A stretch of 64,000 nucleotides of DNA from Pogostemon cablin (GCA_023678885.1 CM042970.1:3016355-3080354), one strand, 5' to 3'; shown: positions 11,440 through 23,432, counted from the stretch's first letter. A program made the numbers and translations. The notes: generated from the sequence alone by a model not told the origin.

Positions 11440-11522
11440 TGTTTCGTTTGACGACATCAAATTATTTTTGTTTAATGGGCTCTGTATTCATTTGGTTGAA
11501 TGATGTAAATGAGTCCTTTCTG
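11440..11522 (+). repeat. 83-bp direct repeat, copy 2
   Basis: Second copy of the repeat at 10681-10763, 676 bp downstream in the same orientation. The flanks differ, so the duplicated unit is sharply bounded. Confidence 0.85.
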
Positions 11523-11739
11523 TTTTATATTCCTGGATTGGGTTTGCTCTCGCGAGCATTTGTTCTTTTTGGGACTCCAAGAATTGTTTTGCTCCAAGGC
11601 AGATTGTTCTGCTGATGGTTGAATGCTTCCTAGCAGCTTGTTGTTATTGCTTTAAGGATGGTCCGCCCTCTTGCTACATCTTTGTTTGGTCTTATCTAGC
11701 CATTTTAATAGACTAAGTAATATTATGAGGCCGTCTGTT

Positions 11740-12470
11740 TGGCCACAACTTTCTAGATTTTCTTACTATTTAATTAAGTTACTCTTTGTAATAATTTAGG
11801 TTACTTTGATTAAGTTTTTGGATTACTCTTTATATTTATTTGTTAATGTTCTGTTCTGTTAACAATTTATTAGGTTACTATTTTCTTTTAATTATATTAC
11901 TCTTTATAATAAATTAAGTTACTATGAACATGATTTTGCCCTTTTGAAAAGTTTCTTTTTCAACATTTTTTAGGTTACTATATTTAAAAAATTGGGATGC
12001 GCTTTATAATAAAATTGGTTACTCATTGAATTTTTGATTTATTTTTTTGTCAACATCTTTTAGGTTACTCTTTCTAATAAATTGGATTACTCTTTATAAT
12101 AAAATGAGTAACTTATTGATGTTTTGAAAGTTTTTTTTGTCAACATCTTTTAGGTTACTCTTTGGGATTTATTGGGTTACTCTTTATAATGAATTGGATT
12201 ACTCTTTGATTTGAGACTCCAATTTTCTAACAATAAAGTCTTTTTTTATAATGAATTAATTGGTTTACTCTATCAAAATAATTAGGTTACTCTTTGAAAT
12301 TTATTGGGTTACTCTTTATAATGAATTGAATTACTCTTTGATTTGAAACTTCGATTTTCTAACAATAAAGTCATTTTTATAATGAATTAATTGGATTACT
12401 CTTTATGATGAATTAAATTATTTGTTGATAGATCACTCTGTAAAAATAATTGAATCACTTTTTTATTTAT
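11740..12470. repeat. Degenerate satellite built on TTACTCTTTATAAT(G/A)AATTGG, block 1
   Basis: Dozens of variants of GGTTACTCTTTATAATAAATT follow each other every 20-30 bases. A higher-order unit of about 130 bp, ending in TTCTAACAATAAAGTC and then ATAATGAATTAATTGG, is seen twice (from about 12161 and 12291). No protein coding is seen. Confidence 0.8.
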
Positions 12471-13170
12471 TGGTTGGGGTCACCTGGAGAGGCTGGTGGC
12501 GATGGTGGCAGTGGAGAATTTGATGTCGTAAAGGGTGGAGGAGAAGACAGGATTTAAGAAAAAAAGAATTTGGAGAAAATATTATTTATTGAAGGAGAAG
12601 ACCAAGATGTTGTCATTTACAGCATTTTACCTAGGAATTCATCTCTTAGGGATGAAATTCAAATAAATGAGTAATAGAAGAAGTGCGATTTGAATCACCA
12701 AATATTCTATAGGTTAATGTTCAGTGAACATGATGGTATGTGCTTTGACTTAATGGCTCATGTATTGTAGCATCATTATATTAGGATTAAATTAATCAAC
12801 CTTGTTATTATACTCCTAATAAAATTGCTTTAAATTGGAACCAAATTATTCCTACTCTCCCTCTCTCTCTTAATGTTTTGGTTTAGAAATTGTATGATTT
12901 TGTGGTGGCAACTAACAATATGTGTATGTATGTGTGGTTAGGTGTTTGATTTGGTAATTGGTGGCAGTTGCCTGGCCTGGTAGGCATATTATGAAAGATA
13001 ACATATGATGGCATAAAATTAAACTCATGTGGTAGGCGATAATAAAATACTGGAACGACTTCTTATATAGAGTCAATAGTTGATGGAGTAGAGACCTCGA
13101 AATTGAAATGATAAGCGATTAATATGTGATTACTAATTAATTTATCAAAATTTTAGAAAAACACGAAATC
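12471..13170. other. Spacer between the two satellite blocks
   Basis: A non-repetitive stretch with a short GC-richer island near 12475-12550 (GGAGAGGCTGGTGGCGATGG). No gene is supported. Confidence 0.35.
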
Positions 13171-13860
13171 TTAACTTTTTAGATTACTCTTCTATATCAA
13201 TTAGATTACTCTTTATAATTATTTGGGTTACTCTTTTATATAAATTATGTTACTCTTTATAATTAATTAGGTTATTATGAACAAACTTTTGGATTATCCT
13301 TTTATGTTAATGTGTTTATTTTCTATTCTGTTTGATCAACAAAATTACTTTTTTTTATTAATAAGATCACTCCTTATAATCAATTAGATTACTTTTTTAT
13401 ATCAATTAGGTTACTCTTTATAATTAACTGAGTTACTATGAACAAACTTTTGAATTACCCTTTATGTTGATGTGTATACTTTCTATTCTGTTTGATCAAC
13501 AATATTACTTTTTTTTATTAGTTAGATTACTCTTTATAATGAATTGTGTTACTCTTTATAATAAATTGAGTTACTTTATTCGAGACGTTGATTTTCTGAA
13601 AATGAAGTTGCTAAATCATTATATAGAAATAATTGGATCACTTTTTTCATTTGAGACTCTAATTTTTGAAAATGAACCCATGTATTGTGAATAATTAAAA
13701 TTGCATGAAACTTGTAAATTAATAAATCACTGTATAAAAATTATTAAATTACTCATTGAAATTAATATGATTACTCTTTTGAATTAATTTGATTACTCTT
13801 TAAAATTAATAGGATCGCTATTTAAAATAAGTAGAATTACTCTTTACTTATCATAATAGT
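13170..13860. repeat. Degenerate TTACTCTTTATAAT satellite, block 2
   Basis: The same short motif as at 11740-12470. A longer unit of about 160 bp, marked by TTTCTATTCTGTTTGATCAAC and a run of T, starts near 13305 and again near 13465. Both blocks share motif and strand, so they probably belong to one repeat array or element. Confidence 0.8.
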
Positions 13861-14043
13861 TAGTTTATATTAACAATAATCCAATGATAAGAAAATCATC
13901 AAAATGGTGTTCCATCATCATTGACAACACATTTTCATCAAGAATAAATTGTGAATAAAGGAACCCACTATTATCCATAGGATAATACAAATTTCACATT
14001 TTTGCTAAAATAAAAAAACACAGAATAAACATCATCTACATTG

Positions 14044-14137
14044 GTCTTTGCAGCTATACCAGCACATAAGAAGGGGAACTGCTAACATTAGTCTTTGCAG
14101 CTATACCAGCACATAAGAAGGGGAACTGCTGACTTTT
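14044..14137. repeat. 47-bp tandem duplication
   Basis: GTCTTTGCAGCTATACCAGC and the following bases, through GGGGAACTGCT, occur at 14044 and again at 14091 with almost no change. The duplication is recent or well conserved. Confidence 0.9.
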
Positions 14138-14380
14138 ATCTGCAAACAACAAAAATATAAAAAAAGCAAGATGCTTATCAGATGATGTGAAAATTAAATG
14201 CAAATGTAGTTTCAGATTCTCTGTACACTTGGTGCTCATGTTATATTAATGGAAATGGAAATTTAGTTCCAGCAACAGAAACCCAAGAGCAAAATAAAAG
14301 CGAGAAATAACAAATTTATTTTGAGTTAAACAAAAGAGCTTCCGGGAGATTGGTAGCTGAGATTAATGATAACAGAAAAT

Positions 14381-14480
14381 TAGGATGTAGCTTGGAACTT
14401 TTCAAACGTCTTAGGAAGCTTCTCGTGCCCACGACGAGGATGTGTGCCTCCTGAGCGGACCAAACACGTGCACAAACTTC
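14381..14480 (-). other. Possible terminal exon of unknown gene
   Basis: On the minus strand an open frame ends with GGTHPRRGHEKLPKTFEKFQ, three more residues and a stop at 14381. It is GC-richer than its flanks. I do not recognise the protein. It could be the last exon of a minus-strand gene that includes the exon at 14875-14985, but no joining exons were found. Confidence 0.25.
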
Positions 14481-14874
14481 GTCATTCAGGTCTCACCCAA
14501 TTCACTGCTAGCCTCGCGTATAGGAATCTACTCAACAACACGAAAAGCACAAAAGAAAAGAAGCAATAATTAACAAGTGATTTGAATGGATTTCTTAAAA
14601 TATGATATCTGCAGACAAAAGTATCCTCACTCAACAGCTTAAAATAAAATCATAGCAAGAATTTTTGAAAAATAAGACACCTTAGAGGCTTAAACTTATT
14701 AAGGCTAGAATCAGACACTATAATATGATGACTTGTATGTCTTTTTCACTGCAACTTTTAAACTCAAACATTATTCTTGCCAAGGTTTGAAGAATTTAAC
14801 AACTAATATTGCAGTAAGAACTATTAAAGGCATCAGAGATAGCAGTTTAAAAAAGAGGCCATCATCAGACAAAC

Positions 14875-14985
14875 CTTCTTTTCATCCATCACAACCACAT
14901 TATCATTGTCATCTACATAACTTGTACAAGATGCAAGGATTATTTCAGCAGCACCTTTCCAATGCACACGTATCTCAGAATTTGA
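14875..14985 (-). pseudogene. Lone exon of a plant autoinhibited Ca2+-ATPase (ACA type)
   Basis: Thirty-seven codons on the minus strand, in phase, between an acceptor (TTTGGCAG) and a donor (AAGAAG then GTTTG). They read NSEIRVHWKGAAEIILASCT and end DDNDNVVVMDEKK. This is the nucleotide-binding domain segment of P-type IIB Ca2+ pumps, with the KGAAEI(I/V)LASCT motif of the ACA family. The full pump has about 1,000 residues; no other part of it is present within several kb. It is therefore a displaced exon or relic of a larger duplicated segment. The intact splice signals show that it moved as DNA. Confidence 0.75.
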
Positions 14986-15419
14986 CTGCCAAAAAAAGAA
15001 TAAGAGAATAAGATGTCAAAAATATAATGTGGAGAATGTGCACTTTCAAATGCAGCAAGTTAAGGCATATAAGAAAAACTAAAATTATACATCATCTTAA
15101 TAGAATTTATAAGCTTCAGAGAAACTCCACCTCTCTTTTTCTCAGAGTTGAATGGGAAAGTAAGAATTATCACTGAATCTGATCTCACAGTACCAAAATC
15201 CATCCAAGCTAAATGAAGTAGAATCAACCAATTTAACCCAAGAAAATACACACAACACACATAGGTCGACAATCATCAGGAGGCAATACATGCATACTCA
15301 GATCCTCGAGCACCGAGATCTACACGGCTCCAACCCATTTCAGATAGTGCTATATAACCACAGATTATACACGGATTATGGTCCAAATATGGAATTGTTA
15401 CCTCAATCTCATCTTCCAA

Positions 15420-15801
15420 TCGAGTCCACTCCATTTTCTGGACCTCATCGAGACTGAGTTTCTACAATCCTAATTTCGAGTAGCTCTTCAAGTACTATAT
15501 GCGCCGCCACCATTCGCTTCATATCTTGTTCAAATTGCTAATGGTGCCCACCGGAATAGGGGCCGGGTGACTTCGATTTGTTCCTGAAGTACTCCGATTG
15601 TGGTGGAACAGATGCTAAGACGATTTTTGGAGAATTAGAATGGCGGAAATGGGCAGCGATGGAAGGTGCAGAGAGTAAGAGAAGAGAGCGGAGAGATGCA
15701 TATTTAGATCCAGTTTGGACGCGAATTAGCAATCCACCCGTTAAGCTTATAAAAGATCCGGTTGTAAATTTAATTTCGTAGGCTGGTTTAACTGTAGTCA
15801 T
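15420..15801 (-). other. Possible 5' exon(s) of unknown gene
   Basis: A minus-strand ATG at 15434 opens MEWTRLEDEIE, which runs into a good donor (GAG then GTAACA). Upstream, 15801-15538 is open for 87 codons without a known domain. Together with 14381-14985 these may be parts of one rearranged locus. No function can be given. Confidence 0.25.
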
Positions 15802-15835
15802 TCTCTCTCTATATAGTATATATATATTCCCTTCA

Positions 15836-16090
15836 TCTCATTTCAATCTTTACATATTTCTATTTTGGGTGTCCCATTTCAATATTTATATTTCCTTTTT
15901 AGGTAAATGAGACCCACACAAATTAATTATTTATCTCTCCATTAACCCACACATCACACTAATACACCTACCCACTTTACATTAAAATATTATTTCTCTC
16001 ACCTCACCATACATTAAAATTAAAATACTACATTCTTTAAATTTACATGCAAAAAACAAACGTAAAGTTTGAATCGAGATGGAGGGAGTA
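15836..16090. mobile_element. Stowaway-like MITE
   Basis: The ends TTCCCTTCATCTCATTTCAA and GAATCGAGATGGAGGGA are inverted repeats of the CTCCCTCCGTCCC type, each followed by TA. No coding is seen. This is typical of Tc1/mariner-derived MITEs in plant intergenic DNA. Confidence 0.7.
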
Positions 16091-16684
16091 TATATTATTT
16101 CATTACTGGTTGAAGTTCTTTCTCTTTTTTTTCCTTTTCTTGAACAATTTGAGATGATATTTTTCAACTAAGTACAATACTACTAATGAAAATTATAATT
16201 AAATAAAAATTAGATTAATTTGTGTATTTTAATTATTACCACTCAATTGATAAGTTTATTGGGATTTTTTATGATAATATTAAAGTAGAGTGTGTATTTT
16301 TAATAATAAAAATATTTTTAAACAAAATATTATACTAATGATATACTCATGTTTTATTTAAAAAAATATAAATAAATAAATAAAAATTTATATCTTAAAA
16401 TTTAAAGCAAATCAAACAAAATCAATGATTATCATAAACATTCCAAATACCAACCTAACACTATACTTACAATGCTCATATCTATTCCCATTCCTCAACA
16501 CTTACATTTCCATTCCTATTCTCATTCCGTGTAATATACCAAACGCCCCTTAGTATTATAATTACTATCATTTTACGAGTATTATTCAGTAGTACTAGAA
16601 ATTTTCTTCACTCAGGGATCTGGCATAAACCCTAATAAAACCCCTCTTGCATTTCAGGAATTTTCCAATCCAAGAGCTGGAGAA
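16091..16684. other. Intergenic DNA and probable promoter/5' UTR of the FtsJ gene
   Basis: AT-rich, with a MITE-like tail at 16440-16555 (CATTCC words ending in CCAAACGCCCC). The last ~60 bases, including CATTTCAG at 16651-16658, are probably transcribed leader. Confidence 0.35.
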
Positions 16685-18822
16685 ATGAGTGGAGCAGCTG
16701 ATTTCTTCTACAGAGAAGCTCAACGCCTTGGCTATGTTGCTCGATCTGCTTTCAAGGTCCTTTCTCTCTCTTCTTATTTTTTATTCAACCAATTTCTTCT
16801 CTCTACCGTTCAACAGAAATTAACCAAGACATAAATTTTATCAAATTAGTTTGTAGGCACTGAATAATTCGAATTTATTGTCGATAAGTATTTCGTTTTT
16901 ATTCTAAATTGGTATTACAGTTGATTCAGATTCAAAAGCAGCACAAAATCATAACCCCTGGTTCGTCTGTTCTTGATCTTGGCTGTGCACCTGGTGCGTG
17001 GCTTCAGGTGCAGTACATTTATCTCTGTGTTTGTTTTTCTTGTATATTTCCGCTTTCTCATAGCCTTTGTAATTGTATGATGTCTATTGCGTAGGTAATT
17101 TAGTTTAACTTTGTGGATTTGATATGGTTTCATCCAAAGTAAAAAGTGTAATATGGTTCGGTTATTTGGAAGTGCAGGTGGCATGTCAGAGCTTGGGTTC
17201 ATTGGAGAAGGGAGGAGTAGTGGTGGGTATTGATATTAAGGTAAATCTTCATGTGGTTGTGTTCCTTTAGTGGTGGAATTATGAATATTGTGGGTAAGAA
17301 GTGTTCTATTAATTTATCTTGTTCTGGGTGTAATGCGGTCGATGTGTGGGTTTACTGCAGAGCAGAAGGTAAAGGTTCCATCTATGCACTGTGATGCAAG
17401 AGTTAGAACTATCTGTGCCGACGTCACAAACTTACCAAGAGATGAAGTTAGAGCACTCTCCCCTCAAGTAAGCAAATTAAATTAGTGAAATTTGAGATTT
17501 AAGTTTCTGATATGGAGTACAATGCAATGCACTCTCTGTGTCTCCAGTAAATGTTTCGTTGAATGCATGAATATTCGTGTTAAATGAAATTTGTGAAAGG
17601 ACTGATTTTTCTTTAAGATGATATTTAGCCAGTTGAAAATTTTGCATAGTTGGAAATTAGTTGAAAACGATTTGTACCATGATACACCAGAATTTTTGGA
17701 TCTCTCTCCAATTTATATTGACTATCATTTATATCTCTTTATGTTGTTGGACAATAAATTTTTGGTTAATCATGATTATTCATTCATTCATTGCTGATGC
17801 CCCCAAATCAGGAAATGTTATAGTCTGTTTTAGGGATATTGCAATAAGTTATGAAGCACAAAAAAGGCATTATGAAAAAGTAGGATTCTCTACATTATGC
17901 TACCGAACATTTTTAATTTCACGACATATGCATCACTTTATTTTGGTTTGGCTGCATAGTTACGAGAGGCATGCCCAAGGCACTAGCTAGCAATTACGCA
18001 TATACAGGCTCGAGTAGATCTATGTTTATCAGGCTCACACCTCTCTAGGCCTCTTTTGCTTTTTTCATGTGTGCCCAATGTGAAATCATAATATGTTAGT
18101 GTGAAATCATGATATACCATTTGAAAGTTTGCGATGGGTGTCGATTGCCCTTCAGAATAAGAATAATGAGTAACCAAAATCTCAGGCTTAGTAAATTGGC
18201 CATGTACACATCCTTAACGTTAAGTAGCAGTATATTGGAGTTTACTTCACAAAAACACATACAATCATTTCATCTCTTGTATCTGCTACACTTATCACTG
18301 TCAGTTTGTGAAGTCCTAAGAAAATAATGCCTAAGTCAATCTACTGCTCATTTCCAGCGGAAGGGGTTCTCCGTCATACTCTCAGATATGTGTCCCTCAG
18401 TTTCTGGAATCACGAGCAGAGACGCAGCTCTCTCAGCAGAACTTGGACTGCGAGCAATAGATCTGGCGGTTGGGAGGGCTGCAATTGATCACACAGAAAA
18501 TAACCCCACACAGGAAGTGCAATCAAATAACCCAGCCCCTGCTTCTGCCTCGGATGTTGCTGGTCTGCTACGACAAGGGGGCCATCTAATTGTTAAGCTT
18601 CTAGAAAGTGAAGATAATAAAGGTTTGTGTTGATTCCCACACTAATGTTTTTGCCTTTTTGGCATTTTGTAACGAAACAATGAGTACGCCTTTATTTTTT
18701 TTCTATACGCAGAGTTCATCAAAATATGCAAACCACTGTTCCGAAAGGCAATATGGTTGAGACCTAAAGCAACTAGATCGAATTCCAGAGAGATTTATCT
18801 CATCTGCCAGGGGCTCCAATAG
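16685..18822 (+). CDS. FtsJ/RlmE-family rRNA 2'-O-methyltransferase (six exons, 232 aa)
   Basis: Uses S-adenosylmethionine to methylate a ribose 2'-OH in large-subunit rRNA; plant members of this short type are thought to act in an organelle. Exons: 16685-16756, 16921-17007, 17178-17240, 17366-17467, 18358-18622 and 18713-18822. All introns are GT-AG, and the exons sum to 699 bp (233 codons with stop). The protein opens MSGAADFFYREAQRLGYVAR. SAM motif I is VLDLGCAPGAWLQ (41-53). The catalytic K-D-K-E set is present: K24, D118 (SDMCPSVSG), K188 (GGHLIVK) and E223 (REIYLICQG). Length fits bacterial RlmE (about 209) and its eukaryotic relatives. The N-terminus before the fold is only about 20 residues, so a classic cleaved transit peptide is not evident unless an upstream exon exists. 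Intron 4 is large (890 bp). Confidence 0.95.
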
Positions 18823-19263
18823 GGCGGAAGCATGAATCTGCTCGATTCCGAATTAAAACCATGACTTGTTCTAGGATCATATCGTCACTACCGTTTAATC
18901 TTTGGAATTACAAACAGCTTTAGATTCTGAGCTACTTTCTTTTTCTATAGCTAAACAAAGGAAAGTAGAGTGTGGTTTGGTGAAAAAAAATTGTATTCCC
19001 CATTGTCCAAAAAACATACTCCACTACTTTATATTTAGGAATAATTCAGATCTGAATGAATAGTTTACAGAATTTACTCATTATTTTTCAGACCTAGATT
19101 GAAAAACCTCCTGGTATTTATTTAATCATGCCCTCAAATTTGCAATATCATACAAAAAATTAAATTTAAATTTATTTTCATTTGAGGGCATTCTCTTCTT
19201 GTAAGACATATGTGAACAGATTGTTAAAAGAGTTGATTTGTTATTTAAGTACATACATAAATA
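18823..19263. other. 3' flank of the FtsJ gene
   Basis: Contains the probable 3' UTR, then AT-rich DNA. No gene is seen. Confidence 0.4.
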
Positions 19264-19557
19264 TACTTCCTCTGTCCCAAGTATTTTTACCCACTTTTCA
19301 TTTTGGGGCGTCCCACGTATTTTTACCCATTCCATTAATGGTAAAAATACATAATATTTTATTACCTACTTTTTCACAATCACAATAACTTTAATTATTT
19401 TTTTACACTTTATTCATCATTTCCAATAACTTTATACTTTTTCTTTTTAAATTACTAATTTATCCCTAATTTTTCTTACCTTATATATTAAAAAAATAAC
19501 ACGTCTTAATCTCCGTGCTCGTACAAATAGGTGAAAATACCCGGGACGGAGGGAGTA
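19264..19557. mobile_element. Stowaway-like MITE
   Basis: The termini ACTTCCTCTGTCCCAAGTAT and ACCCGGGACGGAGGGAGT are inverted repeats with flanking TA. The GTATTTTTACCCA motif is repeated inside the left arm (about 19281 and 19317). No coding is seen. Confidence 0.75.
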
Positions 19558-20415
19558 CTATTTATTAGTAATTAAAGTATATTTATAGACTGTAGTGATT
19601 ATATTATAACACTTAAAATCATACTATTATGTGGGGTTTGAAAACCAGTTCTATGTTTGTTTTGAGTAGGGTATGTTTTAACTTTATGTCAAATCAATGT
19701 ATTAATTTATTTAAAAAGTTAAATGAGAGAGGAGAGTTAAAGAGAGAGTGTATTAATTAATTGAGGAGAGAGAATGTAGTAAATATATATATGGGTCATT
19801 TTTAAAATATGGACATGAGTTTTGAAAACCAAAACTTGGGTTTGAAAACTTTACAATCTATATAGTTCATAATTTACCTATATTAACCATCATATTTTAA
19901 GACGTGCTTTTTTTCATATATGAACTGTTAATTCAGTAGTGACAGTACCCAAAAAGCAAATTAAATTTTATAAATAGCATGAACGAGCATATAATTTTCA
20001 AAGGAAAGAAAAAGAACGACAAAAAGGAAAAAACACACCTACTAAAATAAGTATTTCATTTATTTCATTTCAATCTTTATATATTTTAAATTTGAGTGCA
20101 AAGAGTAAACCGCCTATTGAAACGGGACGGAGCGAATGTTAAAAAAACATAGGCCGTTTTCCTCTTTATCTTCATAGATTGACACAAACTTCTAAAAATT
20201 TTCCTTTACAACTGAAAAATCAATTATTTAAAACTTCACACAGTAAAAAATTTTAAATTCTGGACGAATCGGAAGAAAATAACAAAATTTCACTGTACAA
20301 TTTGAGAGCCAAAAATAAACACAAGGAAAAAAATGTAATACTCCCAAGTTGATCTCTTTTTGGTTTTTGCCTGTTGTTGAGGTTGAATTTACAGGTTCAT
20401 TTACTATCATTATCA
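19558..20415. other. Intergenic DNA between the convergent FtsJ and FZR genes
   Basis: AT-rich. A short MITE-like piece at about 20050-20135 ends in GAAACGGGACGGAGCGAATG. The last ~150 bp probably hold the FZR 3' UTR. Confidence 0.4.
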
Positions 20416-23400
20416 TCAACGGATTTGAGTTCTGCCTAAGGACCGTAGGCCAGTGTCCTTTACTGGTGCCTGAAATCACAACTCGAAATAAGTTCTCTGA
20501 GTCGAATGATGGACTAATTCTTGAAGTATAAAATAGTTATCATGGAGTCTTACCGGTGTTTTAACAGATGGAAAGATGTTCCAAAATCTGAGTGTTTCAT
20601 CCCCTGCCCCGGTCACCACCGTCTGCAAATCACCAACTTACACAAGTGAGTTTCATGATCACATAAACTTGATCAATGTGGTGATTGTGAAGTAAGAGTG
20701 TATGATACCTGTCCATCAGGAGACATTGCCAAATAGAGTACCCTCAAACTATGTCCTGTCAGAGTTGCAACCTATCGAAAGGCGAAAATCAAGGTTCATC
20801 AAACTTCTCTTAGTGATAATGTAGATGTAGAAGGAAAGCACAAGAAACGTGTTAGGAATTTTGGACACATACACGCACACGATGACACGAATAACACGAG
20901 ATTTGTTTACCCAGTTCGTCTTTCGACTACATCTGGGGGCAATACCAAGCCAGAATTTTTCTTCCCTTGTTGGACAAGTAAACTACAATGAGAAAACATC
21001 TTGATCTAGATAACACAATGGATAACTTCTTGATCAAGATAACACAATGGATAACTTCTTGATCAAGATAACTTGCCCTAATCCTAAGCCCATTAGGATC
21101 AACTGGGCCAAAAGAAATACGGGCCCAAAGAATTTAGGCTCCATACTCCAACAAAACGAATCTGTTTATTACCTTCGACATACTTGGATACTTCCACACC
21201 ATTATTTGATTTTGAGAATATCCATGAGTACTGACTATTTCATTCACATTTTTACTCCAGGCTAGATTGCACACCTACAACAAACACCTTACTAGTTACA
21301 TCACAATCTTGTAGCAGCTTAAGTTCAACCCGAATAACTTGTACTCATTAAAAGTACTGTAAACTATGTTCTTTCTATTGGTTACAAGAATTAATTGGTA
21401 AAGGATTCCAAGGCAAACCTGGCTTCCTGTGTCCATGCTATTTAGTTGATTGCCACTGGTGGTATTCCAAAAACGAATGCAGCGATCAGCTGTTCCTCCT
21501 CCAGACGCTAGAAGACCATTCTGATGAGGTGACCAAGCAATGGCCTTTACAGCAGCTGTATGCTCCGTAAGTTTCAAAACCGGATGCTGTGAATGTTGAT
21601 TCCACACCAATAGCTGAATCGCACAACATTAATTCTCAGCTGATCATCTCTAACAGAAAAAAAAATTCAAGTGTAATTGTATCGTATAACAGCTACCTGA
21701 TTGTCGTTGCCACCAGATGCGAGTTCTCTATCATCAGGAGACCATTTCAGGCCACATATCTAAGTTGTCCAAAAACAAGATTTAAAATGATCCAAGAAGG
21801 ATTGAAGTGCAATCCTATAAGATGAATGTACTACATAAGCTTTTACCTCAGATTTGTGCCCTATTAATTTGCTGATATAATCACTGGGAACACGAAGATC
21901 ATGCTGAAGTATGTTCCTGTCTCTGCTTCCAGAGGATAATATGCGTGAGCTCCAAGCCAATACTCCAGCTCTTGTTTGATGTCCAGCCATTGTTCTGACA
22001 CGCTTGCATTGAGTTCCATCCCATACCTAAACCAAGAATGTAAACTAACTTTTGTTTTTCAAAATATTGATTTTTATGCAGATTTCTCACCAAAGCAGTA
22101 CACCAGCTATTGCTATTTACCTGAACTTGACCTAGATTTGTGCCAACTGATATGTATGATCCCTCTCGAGTCCATTGGACCGAGGAGACACTGTCGTTAG
22201 GTCCCAAGTCGCATAATTTTGTAACCTGTTGATTAAGAGCCACTGAGTTAGATGATTGATATTATTGCACAGTTGCATGTTATCTCTATCACTTTATGGA
22301 TAGTGTGCACACAGAACAAGCAAGAGAAGCATTTATATTCATTAAAAGTATTAATGGAACTCACTCTACTATTTGAAGCACTCCATAAATACACACAAGT
22401 TCCCAGTCCCACAGCAAGGACATTCTGAGAAGACCAGTCAACCAAGTTAAGGTAAAAGTCATCTTGTAGCGCTGGTGCATCCAGAACCTGAAATTATGCA
22501 CCATGTGAGTGAAAATCAATCTCCTATTTCTAGTTAACTGTATTGAGAGAATTCACTATCTAATAAAACGAGACACATTTATCACTGCTCTCAGTTCTGC
22601 TCCATTTCGAAAATTTAACCAAATGTACATTAGGTTCTTAGAGTAAACCATATGGAAGCCAACATTAAGCTTCATATCATTTTTATAGCTAACTAGTATT
22701 TATATGAGCTTGATTTATCATTGTTCTTAAGCAGCAACTGAAATCTCAATAATCCAAGCTAATTTTCCAAGTTAAACCCACAGTCCCAGAAAAAATCATT
22801 ACATATATGAAAGCTAAATTTATCATTCTTCTTTAGCAACAATTGAAATCACCCTCAGAAAACATGAATATAGCAGAACACGAAAGAAGTACCTTGTGAG
22901 GAGTTTTGGGCACCTTCCTTGGTGGCTTGGGCGGAGTCGACACCTCGTTGGGAAGCCCACCATCATGGCCCAAAATTGAGGGCGAAAATGGCGAATTAGG
23001 GCCGGAAGAATGCTCCGTCTTGAACCTCAACATATTCTTGCTTGGACTCATCGGAGACCCTCCCCTGCTACCACCTGCACCAAAATCACAAGACCCAAAG
23101 TCAGTCCCGAAGAGCTCTTGTTTCAACAACCTGGAATAAGCCTCACTCCCTCCTCCTCCTCCTCCCTCCTTCACCGGCGACGCCTTCTCGATTAGCCCAA
23201 ACGTATGCAGCCTCGACGAAGATCTACAAGGGATGAACCTGTCGCTGCAAGCAGAAACAGATCTAGACGGCGACGAGGAGGCCGATAAGTTGGATATGGT
23301 CCTGGGAGACATGGATTTCAGCGGCGAGGAGAGCTTGATTGAGGGAGATGAGAAGGTGTCGAGGCGCAGAGATGTCTGTGACATCGATGGTGGAAGGTTA

Positions 23401-23432
23401 ATTCCACTCTTTCTCCTCGGAGGAGTATCCAT
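20416..23432 (-). CDS. CCS52B: CCS52B/FZR3-type WD40 activator of APC/C (ten exons, 497 aa)
   Basis: A Cdh1/Fizzy-related protein that brings substrates such as mitotic cyclins to the anaphase-promoting complex. Exons on the minus strand: 23432-22893, 22487-22365, 22225-22121, 22026-21847, 21759-21697, 21613-21419, 21274-21173, 20771-20709, 20622-20554 and 20469-20416. All are GT-AG, and the sum is 1,494 bp. The C-box is DRFIPCR (64-70). The KVPKTPHKVLDAP linker precedes seven WD40 repeats (about 190-470). The C-terminal Ile-Arg tail that docks on APC/C is intact. The N-terminus (MDTPPRRKSGINLPPSMSQT) is of the CCS52B and not the CCS52A type. An in-frame ATG 56 codons upstream (23600) would add a tail unlike the family, so 23432 was chosen. 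Oddities: R489 stands where a Trp is usual (GLWSLGRTQIR), and intron 7 holds a solo LTR. Confidence 0.95.
20850..21153 (-). mobile_element. Solo LTR (304 bp) in FZR intron 7
   Basis: It starts TGTTAGGAATTTTGG and ends CATACTCCAACA, so it has the TG...CA ends of an LTR. It is flanked by an exact 5-bp target duplication AAACG (20845-20849 and 21154-21158). A 29-bp unit (GATAACACAATGGATAACTT...) is repeated inside, about 21010-21065. No internal retroelement sequence remains, so two LTRs recombined or it is a TRIM-like unit. The orientation is not certain. It makes up most of the 401-bp intron and leaves both splice sites intact. Confidence 0.85.

Noticed and set aside
15311..15325. CACCGAGATCTACAC, a 15-base match to part of a common sequencing adapter
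   Set aside because: The flanking bases do not match the adapter on either side, so contamination is unlikely; a chance match is the simpler reading, though raw reads would settle it.
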